DNA from: JBMYQA01 sp049600855
Lineage (GTDB): Bacteria; Bacteroidota; Bacteroidia; Cytophagales; Flammeovirgaceae
Length of the DNA stretch: 8,181 nt
NCBI GenBank assembly: GCA_049600855.1
Contig: JBMYQA010000276.1
Span: 1-8,181 of the forward strand
Reading direction: 5' to 3'
Positions 1 through 6,347 of the stretch are shown here, in pieces; position 1 is the first letter of the stretch; every line of letters begins with the position of its first letter. The position numbers were made by a program, and so were the translations under genes. The notes beneath the pieces are model-generated. The model was not told the DNA's origin. It did no database searches and was given only the letters and a program-made list of their open reading frames with translations.

Positions 1-342
1 TTTTAACCAAGCAGAAAATAATTTGTTTTCTTTTAGTTTCTTTAGGTTAATAAAAGCCTCGATAAATGCTTCTTGAAGTACATCTTTTGCATCCTCGTCA
101 TTTCCCATCATTCTTCTGCAAATGTTGTACATTGCTCCTACATAGAGTTTATATAACTCATTCTGTGCTTGCCGGTCTCCTTGCTGACTCCGATCGATCA
201 GGTACTCGCGAATACTATGGTTTTCGGCTTCCAATCGTTTGTTTGGTTTGGTGTTTAGGTCCGGGCGCTTCACAATGTACAAATTATTCTTCCTTTCTGG
301 AAGCTGTACTGCTGCTGGCTGGGTGATTTTTACTACTTGCAA
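1..342 (-). CDS. ECF-type RNA polymerase sigma factor, N-terminal part (runs off left edge)
   Basis: An alternative sigma factor of the ECF (sigma-70 region 2/region 4) type directs RNA polymerase to a specific promoter set. The 114 visible codons read through the left edge without a stop. Sigma region 2 is clear: GDRQAQNELYKLYVGAMYNI at residues 55-74, then NDEDAKDVLQEAF at 81-93, the conserved core-polymerase-binding helix, then the start of the region-2.3/2.4 promoter-melting segment (NKLFSAWL, 106-113). Region 4 lies outside the window. The start is uncertain. An in-frame stop lies at 355-357 and there is no ATG before codon 71, which is inside region 2, so a non-ATG start is needed. TTG at 342 gives the longest form. 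TTG at 282, seven bases after an AAGGAAG ribosome-binding-like sequence, is a good alternative, and GTG at 273 is also possible. No anti-sigma factor gene is visible. Family assignment is firm; target genes are unknown. Confidence 0.85.
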   Translation of the reverse strand, partial: MQVVKITQPAAVQLPERKNNLYIVKRPDLNTKPNKRLEAENHSIREYLIDRSQQGDRQAQNELYKLYVGAMYNICRRMMGNDEDAKDVLQEAFIEAFINLKKLKENKLFSAWLK

Positions 343-460
343 AGCTTTAGGAAATTAAAGTGAAGTTTCTTGTAACTACTTCAATGACAAAGCAAGGAGT
401 AAGGGGTTGCCATCGTTGAGGATTTTTTTGAAAAAAGAATATTTAGACTGTTGGTTAGTT

Positions 461-505
461 GTAGAAAATGCCATTTTTAAGGTTAAAGAACGACTAAAAC
501 GGCAT
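461..505 (-). terminator. probable Rho-independent terminator after ruvB
   Basis: Just past the ruvB stop codon, the arms at 496-505 (AAAACGGCAT on the plus strand) and 468-477 (ATGCCATTTT) are complementary over 10 bases, with one G-U pair in the minus-strand RNA. The loop is 18 bases. In the transcript the second arm is followed by a short T-rich run (TTTCTAC). The stem is AT-rich, the loop long and the T-tract weak, so this is a modest candidate. It would separate ruvB from the sigma-factor gene downstream on the same strand. Confidence 0.4.
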
Positions 506-510
506 CTTTA

Positions 511-1539
511 TCAGTCAAATAAAGTGCCCATCGTAGTTGGAGGCACAATTCCTAAATGCTTGTAGGCCTTTAAAGTGGCCTCTCGACCTCTGGAAGTCCG
601 TTTGATAAACCCTTCTTTAATCAAAAAGGGTTCATACACTTCTTCAATGGTTTCCCCTTCTTCTCCACAAGCTGTGGCAATGGTGGTAATTCCTACGGGG
701 CCTCCTTTAAATTTATCAATAATGGTATGGAGAATGCGATTATCCATTTCATCCAATCCATTTTGATCCACATTCAGGGCTTCTAGTGCTATTTTGGCAA
801 TTTCGATGGTAATGGTGCCATCTCCTTTAATTTGGGCAAAGTCACGAGTTCGCCTTAATAAGTTGTTGGAAATCCGAGGGGTTCCACGGCTCCTTCGGGC
901 AATTTCAATAGCAGCTTCATGATCGATAGGCGTATTAAGTAAGTTGGAAGAACGTTCCACGATTTTGGTCAATAAGGCCGCATCGTAATATTGCAAACGC
1001 GCATTAATCCCAAAGCGGGCACGAAGTGGCGAAGTGAGCAAGCCTGATCGCGTTGTTGCGCCAATGAGGGTAAATGGATTCAAGGAAATTTGGATGGTGC
1101 GCGCATTAGGACCAGAATCCAACATGATGTCTATGCGATAATCTTCCATGGCAGAGTATAAGTACTCTTCTACGATGGGGTTTAATCGGTGAATTTCATC
1201 AATAAATAACACATCATTTTCCTCCAAATTGGTAAGCAAACCTGCCAAATCGCTGGGTTTGTCTAATACTGGTCCAGAAGTCATTTTGATATCGGCTTCT
1301 AATTCATGGGCAATGATGTGGGAAAGGGTCGTTTTTCCAAGTCCAGGAGGGCCATGCAATAAGACATGATCTAATGACTCTTCGCGTTGCTTTGCCGCGC
1401 CAACAAATATTTTTAGGTTTTCCACAATCTTATCCTGACCAGTAAAATCATCAAAAGACAGTGGTCGTAGTGATTTTTCTACCTCTTTTTCCTCATCAGA
1501 AAAGTGGTTGTTATCAGATTTTAGGTAATCTTCTCGCAT
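511..1539 (-). CDS. ruvB: RuvB, Holliday-junction branch-migration ATPase
   Basis: RuvB is the hexameric AAA+ motor that, loaded by RuvA, drives branch migration of Holliday junctions in recombinational repair; RuvC then resolves the junction. The 342-residue product has the full family length. The Walker A motif GPPGLGKT is at 63-70 and Walker B LFIDEIH at 111-117. Sensor 1, GATTRSG, is at 160-166. The arginine-finger segment PLRARFG is at 171-177, with R173 the likely finger. Sensor 2, GTPRISNNLLRR, is at 219-230. The C-terminal winged-helix DNA-binding domain runs from about 265 to 333, with the basic RTSRGRE patch at 314-320. The start is an ATG (MREDYL), giving a short acidic N-terminal extension before the conserved LRP-x-F segment. 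Neither ruvA nor ruvC is visible. The gene is divergent from the cyclic-nucleotide/SpoIIE gene. All catalytic motifs are intact, so it should be functional. Confidence 0.98.
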   Translation of the reverse strand: MREDYLKSDNNHFSDEEKEVEKSLRPLSFDDFTGQDKIVENLKIFVGAAKQREESLDHVLLHGPPGLGKTTLSHIIAHELEADIKMTSGPVLDKPSDLAGLLTNLEENDVLFIDEIHRLNPIVEEYLYSAMEDYRIDIMLDSGPNARTIQISLNPFTLIGATTRSGLLTSPLRARFGINARLQYYDAALLTKIVERSSNLLNTPIDHEAAIEIARRSRGTPRISNNLLRRTRDFAQIKGDGTITIEIAKIALEALNVDQNGLDEMDNRILHTIIDKFKGGPVGITTIATACGEEGETIEEVYEPFLIKEGFIKRTSRGREATLKAYKHLGIVPPTTMGTLFD

Positions 1540-1676
1540 GAATTTGAATCAACTGCTTAATCTATACACAATCGTTTATGATCTAAGCCAAATTTCGATA
1601 TTTTTTTGGGTAGTGCCAAAAGCTCCATCAAATATCGCATTCTTTTAAATTGAATATTCGTGATAAACACTATTAT

Positions 1677-1766
1677 ATGGTGGAAATTGAATTCTTCAAA
1701 GAAGAAGTGGCGATTGTGCTGCTTTTTTTAAAGGAGTTTATACTAAAACTGCGTATTAACAATTAA
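1677..1766 (+). CDS. possible 29-codon small ORF in the leader of the SpoIIE-type gene
   Basis: An ATG at 1677 opens a 29-codon frame ending in TAA at 1764-1766, encoding a peptide beginning MVEIEFFKEEVAIVLLFLKE and ending in KLRINN. It has an acidic start, a hydrophobic middle (VAIVLLFL) and a basic end, which would suit a short membrane-associated or amphipathic helix. The frame is open back to position 1614 but has no earlier ATG. There is no clear ribosome-binding site and I recognise no homologue. The first copy of the 12-base repeat lies inside its 3' part. An open frame this short can arise by chance, so this is only a candidate. It could also be an upstream ORF influencing the gene at 1820. 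Confidence 0.15.
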   Translation: MVEIEFFKEEVAIVLLFLKEFILKLRINN

Positions 1767-1790
1767 CTTTCTAAGCAGTTATACTAAAAC
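1738..1790 (+). repeat. 12-base direct repeat pair with nested inverted repeat upstream of the SpoIIE-type gene
   Basis: TTATACTAAAAC occurs exactly at 1738-1749 and again at 1779-1790, 41 bases apart (about four helical turns). Between and overlapping them, AACTGC (1747-1752) and GCAGTT (1775-1780) form a 6-base inverted repeat around an AT-rich 22-base spacer. The second copy ends 29 bases before the proposed TTG start at 1820. The placement suits paired operator sites, or a structured leader, for the downstream gene. Function is inferred from position only. Confidence 0.35.
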
Positions 1791-1819
1791 AATCAACCAG
1801 TTCATTCATTTAACTTGCA

Positions 1820-3175
1820 TTGATTTTGGAAACTCCAGACAGCGAACAACTTAACGAGAAGGTTGAATTTCTTAAGCGAGTCAGTATTTTTAAGGAAGTA
1901 GCTACCCAATCTCTTGCTGCCATTGCCTTGGTACTGAAAGAAATTGATACGCCTGCAAATACCAATTTATTCCACAAGGGGGATAGTGGTACTTCCATGT
2001 ATATCATTAAAAAAGGAAAGGTGAGCATTCACGATGGGGATTACATCTTTAATGAACTCGTGGAAGGGGAGGTCTTTGGAGAATATGCCTTGCTGGATAC
2101 AGAATCTCGATCTGCTTCTGTTACTACCGTTACGGCAACGCAGTTATTAAAATTAGAACAAAATGATTTTTATTGGTTGATGAACAGCAATGCAGAGGTG
2201 ATGCGTGGAATCATGCGCGTGTTTACCCAGCGATTGAGACAACACAATCATTTAGAAGAGGCCTTGGCAGAAAGTAATGTTAAAATAAAAGAGCAACACG
2301 ATCTGATTGTTCAGGAAAATGCTTTGATTGAGCGGCAAAAGGAAGAGATTTTAGCGCAAAATGAGGAAATCAATGCCCAAAATACCAAAATTGAGAAGCA
2401 AAATCAGTTATTGGAAGAGTGGAATTCTAAGATTACCTCAAGTATTAACTATGCCAAGCGCATTCAGCAAGTGTCGTTGCCTTCGATTCAGGTAATGGAA
2501 GAGCATTTTCGAGAAATATTTATTCTGTACCTGCCCAGGGATATTATCAGTGGCGACTTTTATTGGTTTACACAAAAAGATGGTAAAGCATTGCTGGCTT
2601 GTGCCGATTGTACAGGGCATGGTGTGCCTGGAGCGTTAATGACGATGGCGGGTACCATGTATTTGAATCAAGCCGTAAAAGAGTTCGAGTTGTCAGATGT
2701 TGCACAAATCTTGAATGAATTGCACGATGGCGTAGCGGGTTTATTGCGGCAAAAAGAAGATTCGGTACCTGATGGAATGGATGTCTCTTTGTGTGCCATT
2801 GATCGTTACAAGCGAACTATTGATTTTGCAGGGGCAAAAAACTCCATGATTTGTGTGAAAAATGGTGAAGCTACTGTAATCAAAGGAAATCGAGAGCCAA
2901 TTGGTGGAAATGCCTATTTGGAGAGCCGAGATTATAAAAAGCATTTTATAAAAGCAGATGCCGAAACCACCTATTACTTGTTTTCCGATGGGTATCAAGA
3001 TCAATTTAGCCCAGCAGGAAAAAAGTATTTAAAAAAGCGTTTCCGAGAATTCTTGGAGCGTATTCATGCACTCCCATTAGTAGAACAAAAAAAAATACTA
3101 GAAGAAGAAATCCGCAATTGGATGGGAGATACCGAACAAACCGATGACATCATGCTCATTGGCTTTCGGGTTTAA
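1820..3175 (+). CDS. cyclic-nucleotide-binding / coiled-coil / SpoIIE-type PP2C serine phosphatase
   Basis: This is probably a cytoplasmic signalling protein that couples cyclic-nucleotide binding to dephosphorylation of a partner. In SpoIIE/RsbU relatives the partner is a phospho-Ser/Thr protein such as an anti-anti-sigma factor. The cyclic-nucleotide-binding domain (about 18-140) has a phosphate-binding cassette FGEYALLDTESRSASV (86-101). Its Glu88 and Arg97 have the spacing of eukaryotic PKA sites. A Gln/Glu/Asn-rich coiled coil spans about 145-205. The phosphatase domain (about 220-451) keeps the metal ligands: SGDFYW (D246), ADCTGHGVPGAL (262-273, D263), DGMD (318-321), LFSDGYQD (387-394, D390) and TDD (441-443). 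There is no membrane segment and no DNA-binding domain. No in-frame ATG lies near the start and a stop lies at 1811-1813, so TTG 1820 (or TTG 1826) is the start. It converges with the next gene, 16 bases apart. The partner is unknown; the domain calls are firm. Confidence 0.93.
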   Translation: MILETPDSEQLNEKVEFLKRVSIFKEVATQSLAAIALVLKEIDTPANTNLFHKGDSGTSMYIIKKGKVSIHDGDYIFNELVEGEVFGEYALLDTESRSASVTTVTATQLLKLEQNDFYWLMNSNAEVMRGIMRVFTQRLRQHNHLEEALAESNVKIKEQHDLIVQENALIERQKEEILAQNEEINAQNTKIEKQNQLLEEWNSKITSSINYAKRIQQVSLPSIQVMEEHFREIFILYLPRDIISGDFYWFTQKDGKALLACADCTGHGVPGALMTMAGTMYLNQAVKEFELSDVAQILNELHDGVAGLLRQKEDSVPDGMDVSLCAIDRYKRTIDFAGAKNSMICVKNGEATVIKGNREPIGGNAYLESRDYKKHFIKADAETTYYLFSDGYQDQFSPAGKKYLKKRFREFLERIHALPLVEQKKILEEEIRNWMGDTEQTDDIMLIGFRV

Positions 3176-3191
3176 TGCTTGATGAAGTCTT

Positions 3192-3650
3192 TTAACCTCC
3201 CTCTCCTCCAAAAATCATATCTGTACTCGTATAGGTTGAACCATAGGTATCGGCTAGACGAACGACTTGCTGCATGGCATCAATCAGCTGATCTTTCGTG
3301 AGTTCTTTTAAAGGATGGGTATAGGTAGACCACAATACATTTTTAAATAAGCTGTATTTGGCATCCAACGCGCGATCAAAATTTGCTTCTAATAGCGTTT
3401 TCATCCTACCCTCGGGCATGTCTTTTTCTTCGATAATTGGGGTCATGATGCGCATGCGATTTGCATTGTCATCGGTAATGATCATTACAGGACGATTTCC
3501 ATAAATAAATTCCCATCCCCCAAGCTGCCCCTCTACTTTTTGAGCCTCTTTACGGATAATCGCATCCATTTTTTTGTTCGTCATATTTTGCGCATTGGCC
3601 GAAAACAAGCACAGGGTAAGAAATACAAGAATCAATGAATAAACTTTCAT
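3192..3650 (-). CDS. small secreted protein, YbjN / secretion-chaperone-like fold suspected, function unknown
   Basis: The product has 152 residues. Residues 1-20 are a Sec signal peptide: MKVYS, the hydrophobic LILVFLTLCLF, then a likely cut after SANA before Gln21. The mature part is soluble, so a periplasmic or secreted protein is expected. GGWEFIYGNRPVMIITDDNA (44-63), RMRIMTPI (65-72), a segment around LLEANFDRALDAKY (86-99), and HPLKELT (112-118) form the alternating strand/helix pattern that I associate with YbjN-like or type-III-chaperone-like small proteins. This is a resemblance by eye, not a firm match. There are no cysteines in the mature part and no catalytic motif. The ATG is clear but has no ribosome-binding site. 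The gene converges on the SpoIIE-type gene and is divergent from radC, so it is probably transcribed alone. The C-terminus is Gly-rich (FGGEGG). I do not recognise a named function. Confidence 0.8.
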   Translation of the reverse strand: MKVYSLILVFLTLCLFSANAQNMTNKKMDAIIRKEAQKVEGQLGGWEFIYGNRPVMIITDDNANRMRIMTPIIEEKDMPEGRMKTLLEANFDRALDAKYSLFKNVLWSTYTHPLKELTKDQLIDAMQQVVRLADTYGSTYTSTDMIFGGEGG

Positions 3651-3776
3651 AAAAAGGAGGTTTTGAGCGAAAAGTACTAACTTAGCAGCAACAAATTAAA
3701 AACCACTGCGGTGCAATTTGTGAACTTGAGATGTTGAAGCATCATCATAAGTTACAAATTAAAACACACAAAAGAA

Positions 3777-4478
3777 ATGACTTACTACAAAGAAAGTGAG
3801 CTCAGCATTAAGCAATGGGCTGAAGAAGATCGTCCGCGCGAAAAGTTACTCATCAAAGGCAAGTCCGCACTCTCCGATGCCGAATTATTAGCCATTTTAA
3901 TTAGTTCTGGAACCAAATCGCTCAGTGCAGTAGATGTAGGAAAGTTGATTTTGAAAGCCGCTAACCATAACCTCAATCAGTTGGCGAAGTTTTCGATGAA
4001 AGAACTCAAAGCCATTAAAGGAATTGGCGAAGCGAAAGCGATCACCATTGTGAGTGCTTTAGAGTTGGGAAGAAGGCGAAAGGAAAATGAGCAAGAGAAG
4101 AAAGCGAAAATCACGAGTTCTGCTACGGTTTATCAGTTGATGAAAGCTGATTTACTGGATTTGGCTTATGAAGAATTTTGGGTGTTGCTGTTGAATCGAG
4201 CAAATCAAGTCATTAAGAAAGTAAAAATTAGTGCGGGTGGCATTTCAGGTACAGTAGCCGATCCCAAATTGATTTTTAAACAAGCCTTAGATGCCTTGGC
4301 TTCAGGAATAATTTTAGTACACAACCATCCATCTGGAAATTTAAGGCCGAGTCAGGCTGATATCCAACTGACTAGAAAGTTGAGAGAAGGCGGGAAGTTG
4401 TTGGAAATTAGTGTCCTCGATCATGTGATTTTTACAGATCATGGCTATTACAGTTTTGCCGATGAAGGAATGCTCTAA
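3777..4478 (+). CDS. radC: RadC family JAMM-domain protein
   Basis: RadC-family proteins (also called YicR) were once linked to DNA repair, but that role has been questioned and the biochemical activity is not settled. The 233-residue product has the normal family layout. The N-terminal part contains ALSDAELLAILISSGT (31-46) and a helix-hairpin-helix with GIGEAKA (82-88), typical of non-specific DNA contact. The C-terminal MPN+/JAMM domain (about 112-233) has EEFWVLLLNRAN (132-143) and the zinc-site motif HNHPSGNLRPSQAD (182-195). H182, H184 and D195 are the expected metal ligands and S192 is the conserved serine. The metalloprotease-type site is therefore intact. The start is an ATG (MTYYKES), 126 bases from the divergent small secreted protein. 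The stop is followed at once by a strong terminator hairpin. It is not next to mobile or defence genes, so this looks like the chromosomal housekeeping copy. Confidence 0.96.
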   Translation: MTYYKESELSIKQWAEEDRPREKLLIKGKSALSDAELLAILISSGTKSLSAVDVGKLILKAANHNLNQLAKFSMKELKAIKGIGEAKAITIVSALELGRRRKENEQEKKAKITSSATVYQLMKADLLDLAYEEFWVLLLNRANQVIKKVKISAGGISGTVADPKLIFKQALDALASGIILVHNHPSGNLRPSQADIQLTRKLREGGKLLEISVLDHVIFTDHGYYSFADEGML

Positions 4479-4479
4479 T

Positions 4480-4518
4480 AAAGCTGGGAGCTTGATCATA
4501 AACCAAGCTCCCAGTTTT
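4480..4518. terminator. bidirectional Rho-independent terminator between radC and the peroxidase gene
   Basis: CTGGGAGCTTG (4484-4494) and CAAGCTCCCAG (4504-4514) form a perfect 11-base-pair stem with a 9-base loop. A-rich sequence before it and TTTTATTAATAAT after it let the plus-strand stem extend by four more pairs, including one G-U, and supply a U-tract. On the minus strand the second arm is followed by CTTTATTAG, a weaker U-tract. The hairpin fills the 41-base gap between two convergent stop codons (4476-4478 and 4520-4522), so it probably ends both transcripts. Confidence 0.88.
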
Positions 4519-4519
4519 A

Positions 4520-6343
4520 TTAATAATCGTCAGTGGGCGAATCATTCAAGCTCGTTAGGAAAGCGATGACTTTGCGAATTTCTGTTTCATTTAAGTGAAG
4601 CGAATCTGGGGGTAAAGTTTGATGTGCTAAGTCGATGCCGATTCCTGCTCCTCCGCCTCTATTATAGAAATCCATCACCTCTTCTATGGTCATGTAAACG
4701 CCATTGTGCATGTAAGGTGCTGTTTTGGCGCTATTTCGAACAGTTGGCGTTTTAAATGAATGCTTTTTCAAATCTGCCTTATACAACTCATAGCGACCCA
4801 AATCATCGTCAATGGGCGCATTTTCCCAAATGGCTTTGTCGGGCACTCCCAATATTTCCAATTCGCTATCTGAAAATTTGGGTGGAACAGTTCCATTAAA
4901 AACAGGTGCAAAATGACAAGTACCGCATTTTGCTTTGCCCATAAATAAATTAAAGCCGTCAATCTCATCTTGAAGAATATCGTTGGCTTCGCCAGAAATA
5001 TTTCGATCAAACTTAGAGTTGAAAGGCGAGAGGCTGCGTACATACGTAGCCAACGCGTTTCTTACCGTTTGCGAATTGATTTTTCCTTGGTAATGTTTTT
5101 CAAAGCCTTTTCGGTAAGTATCTACAGCAGCCACATAATCAACTAACTTATTGATATCACCCTTAAACTCTTTTTCATTATGAACCACTTCGAGAATTTG
5201 ATTTTCTAAGTTACTTGCTCGGGCATCGTAAAATTGGGCTGCTTGTATCCCCGCGTAATACAATGTAGGTGTATTTCGGATCAAATCCTTCCCATCATTT
5301 CCTTTAGCTAAAACTCTTCCATCTGTAAATGCTTGATCAGCAACATGGCAAGTGGCACAACTCATTTTGCCTGTACCCGATAACTTCTGATCTTCAAATA
5401 AGGTTTTCCCTAATTTTATCAACTCAGGTGTCATTTTAACACCATAGGCTGGAGCAAAATTATCCATCTCAAAAGTAGCCGAAGAGAATAGCGAAGTGGC
5501 ATCATCTTTTATTTTTTGAGAAAAAGGAAAGCTTACGCCCCAAGCAGCTGGAGTTTTTGTCCACAAGGCCAGCAATGGATGAATGTGATTTTGGATGAAG
5601 TGATAGCGATCAAAGCGGTTAAAGTCATCGGCTTTCGCTAAGGTATTTTCTGCCTGAGTGAGTTGTTCTTGCCATTGGTTGGCTAAATCCATATCCTGAA
5701 ACTGATCTTGATTCAGTTCAAAGTAGGTTTTGAGTGACGCAAATGTGGCTTGTGCTTCTGGTAAAGAATATTGAATAACAGGAGAATCAAAACCCGAAAT
5801 CCCTAAAGCTACTGTACGAATGAGTTGCTCGCGTACCATCCACAAAAAATGATACGGTTGGATGCTTTTCAAGTGCAGGTTTTTTTGCTCCAGCTTCATG
5901 GTATTTAGAATGTTTTTCATTTGAGTTTGAACGACTGTAGTATCAATCTCATCTTGAAAAAGTTCTTCTTCTAATACCTGAAAACCAGATGGTATTAACA
6001 ATTGTCTGGAGTTCCCATCCTCTTCGACTTTCAGCAGGTTGGGCTGATTCAGGCTATGATAGCCAGCTGCATGCGCAAAAGCCATCACGGGTTCTAAACG
6101 CTTAAATGCTAGTCGAGCTTGTTTAAACTGATTTCTCAGACTATCTACTGCAGTTGTTGCATTCATGCGTTCCATGTGTTGAATCGCTTGCGCTAAATCT
6201 GCTGTATATTGTTTGGTAATTCGTGCTGCGAATGACTGTTCCTCATCTTGGTTGTCTACTGGTTGGCAGCAAAGTACAAAAAAGGCAGAGAGGCTGAGCA
6301 AAATGCCTGCCTCTCTACCAAAGGAATTTAATAACTTAAACAT
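4520..6343 (-). CDS. exported di-haem cytochrome-c peroxidase with imelysin-like N-terminal domain
   Basis: This is probably an envelope di-haem enzyme of the CcpA/MauG family, which typically reduces peroxide with electrons from small c-type donors. Counting from M at 6343 (607 residues), a hydrophobic segment ends in VLCC (C25/C26), suggesting a Sec-exported lipoprotein. Residues about 35-290 form an all-helical domain recalling imelysin/EfeO proteins: FKQARLAFKRLE (73-84), SGFQVLEEELF (119-129), GISGFDSP (181-188). The peroxidase part (about 295-605) carries haem sites CATCH (329-333) and CGTCH (473-477). The segment APYMHNGVYMTIEEVM supplies the likely distal Met545. The usual FWDGR motif reads FYDAR (371-375). 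The start at 6343 lies four bases after the upstream stop. An ATG at 6364 would add seven residues and overlap that gene by 17 bases. It is the second gene of an operon with the PhoX-like lipoprotein. The electron donor and true substrate are unknown. Confidence 0.92.
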   Translation of the reverse strand: MFKLLNSFGREAGILLSLSAFFVLCCQPVDNQDEEQSFAARITKQYTADLAQAIQHMERMNATTAVDSLRNQFKQARLAFKRLEPVMAFAHAAGYHSLNQPNLLKVEEDGNSRQLLIPSGFQVLEEELFQDEIDTTVVQTQMKNILNTMKLEQKNLHLKSIQPYHFLWMVREQLIRTVALGISGFDSPVIQYSLPEAQATFASLKTYFELNQDQFQDMDLANQWQEQLTQAENTLAKADDFNRFDRYHFIQNHIHPLLALWTKTPAAWGVSFPFSQKIKDDATSLFSSATFEMDNFAPAYGVKMTPELIKLGKTLFEDQKLSGTGKMSCATCHVADQAFTDGRVLAKGNDGKDLIRNTPTLYYAGIQAAQFYDARASNLENQILEVVHNEKEFKGDINKLVDYVAAVDTYRKGFEKHYQGKINSQTVRNALATYVRSLSPFNSKFDRNISGEANDILQDEIDGFNLFMGKAKCGTCHFAPVFNGTVPPKFSDSELEILGVPDKAIWENAPIDDDLGRYELYKADLKKHSFKTPTVRNSAKTAPYMHNGVYMTIEEVMDFYNRGGGAGIGIDLAHQTLPPDSLHLNETEIRKVIAFLTSLNDSPTDDY

Positions 6344-6347
6344 GGAA

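Noticed and set aside
66..326. 86-codon plus-strand frame
   Set aside because: It is antisense to the sigma-factor region 2 coding sequence and has a composition unlike a real protein (Cys/Leu-rich, no motif).
1738..1790. CRISPR-like repeat array
   Set aside because: Only two 12-base copies, far too short and too few for a CRISPR array, and no cas gene is present.
2741..3004. 87-codon minus-strand frame inside the SpoIIE-type gene
   Set aside because: It lies wholly antisense to the well-conserved phosphatase domain and resembles nothing.
3176..3191. Terminator between the convergent SpoIIE-type and small secreted protein genes
   Set aside because: Only a 3-base stem (CTT/AAG) is visible; no convincing hairpin.
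3669..3695. TACTTTTC with an upstream TTTG as a promoter for the small secreted protein
   Set aside because: The -7 match misses the final G and the 15-base spacing is too short for the Bacteroidota consensus.
4768..5043. 91-codon minus-strand frame inside the peroxidase gene
   Set aside because: It is a same-strand, alternate-frame shadow of the second haem domain; the peroxidase frame carries the conserved motifs.
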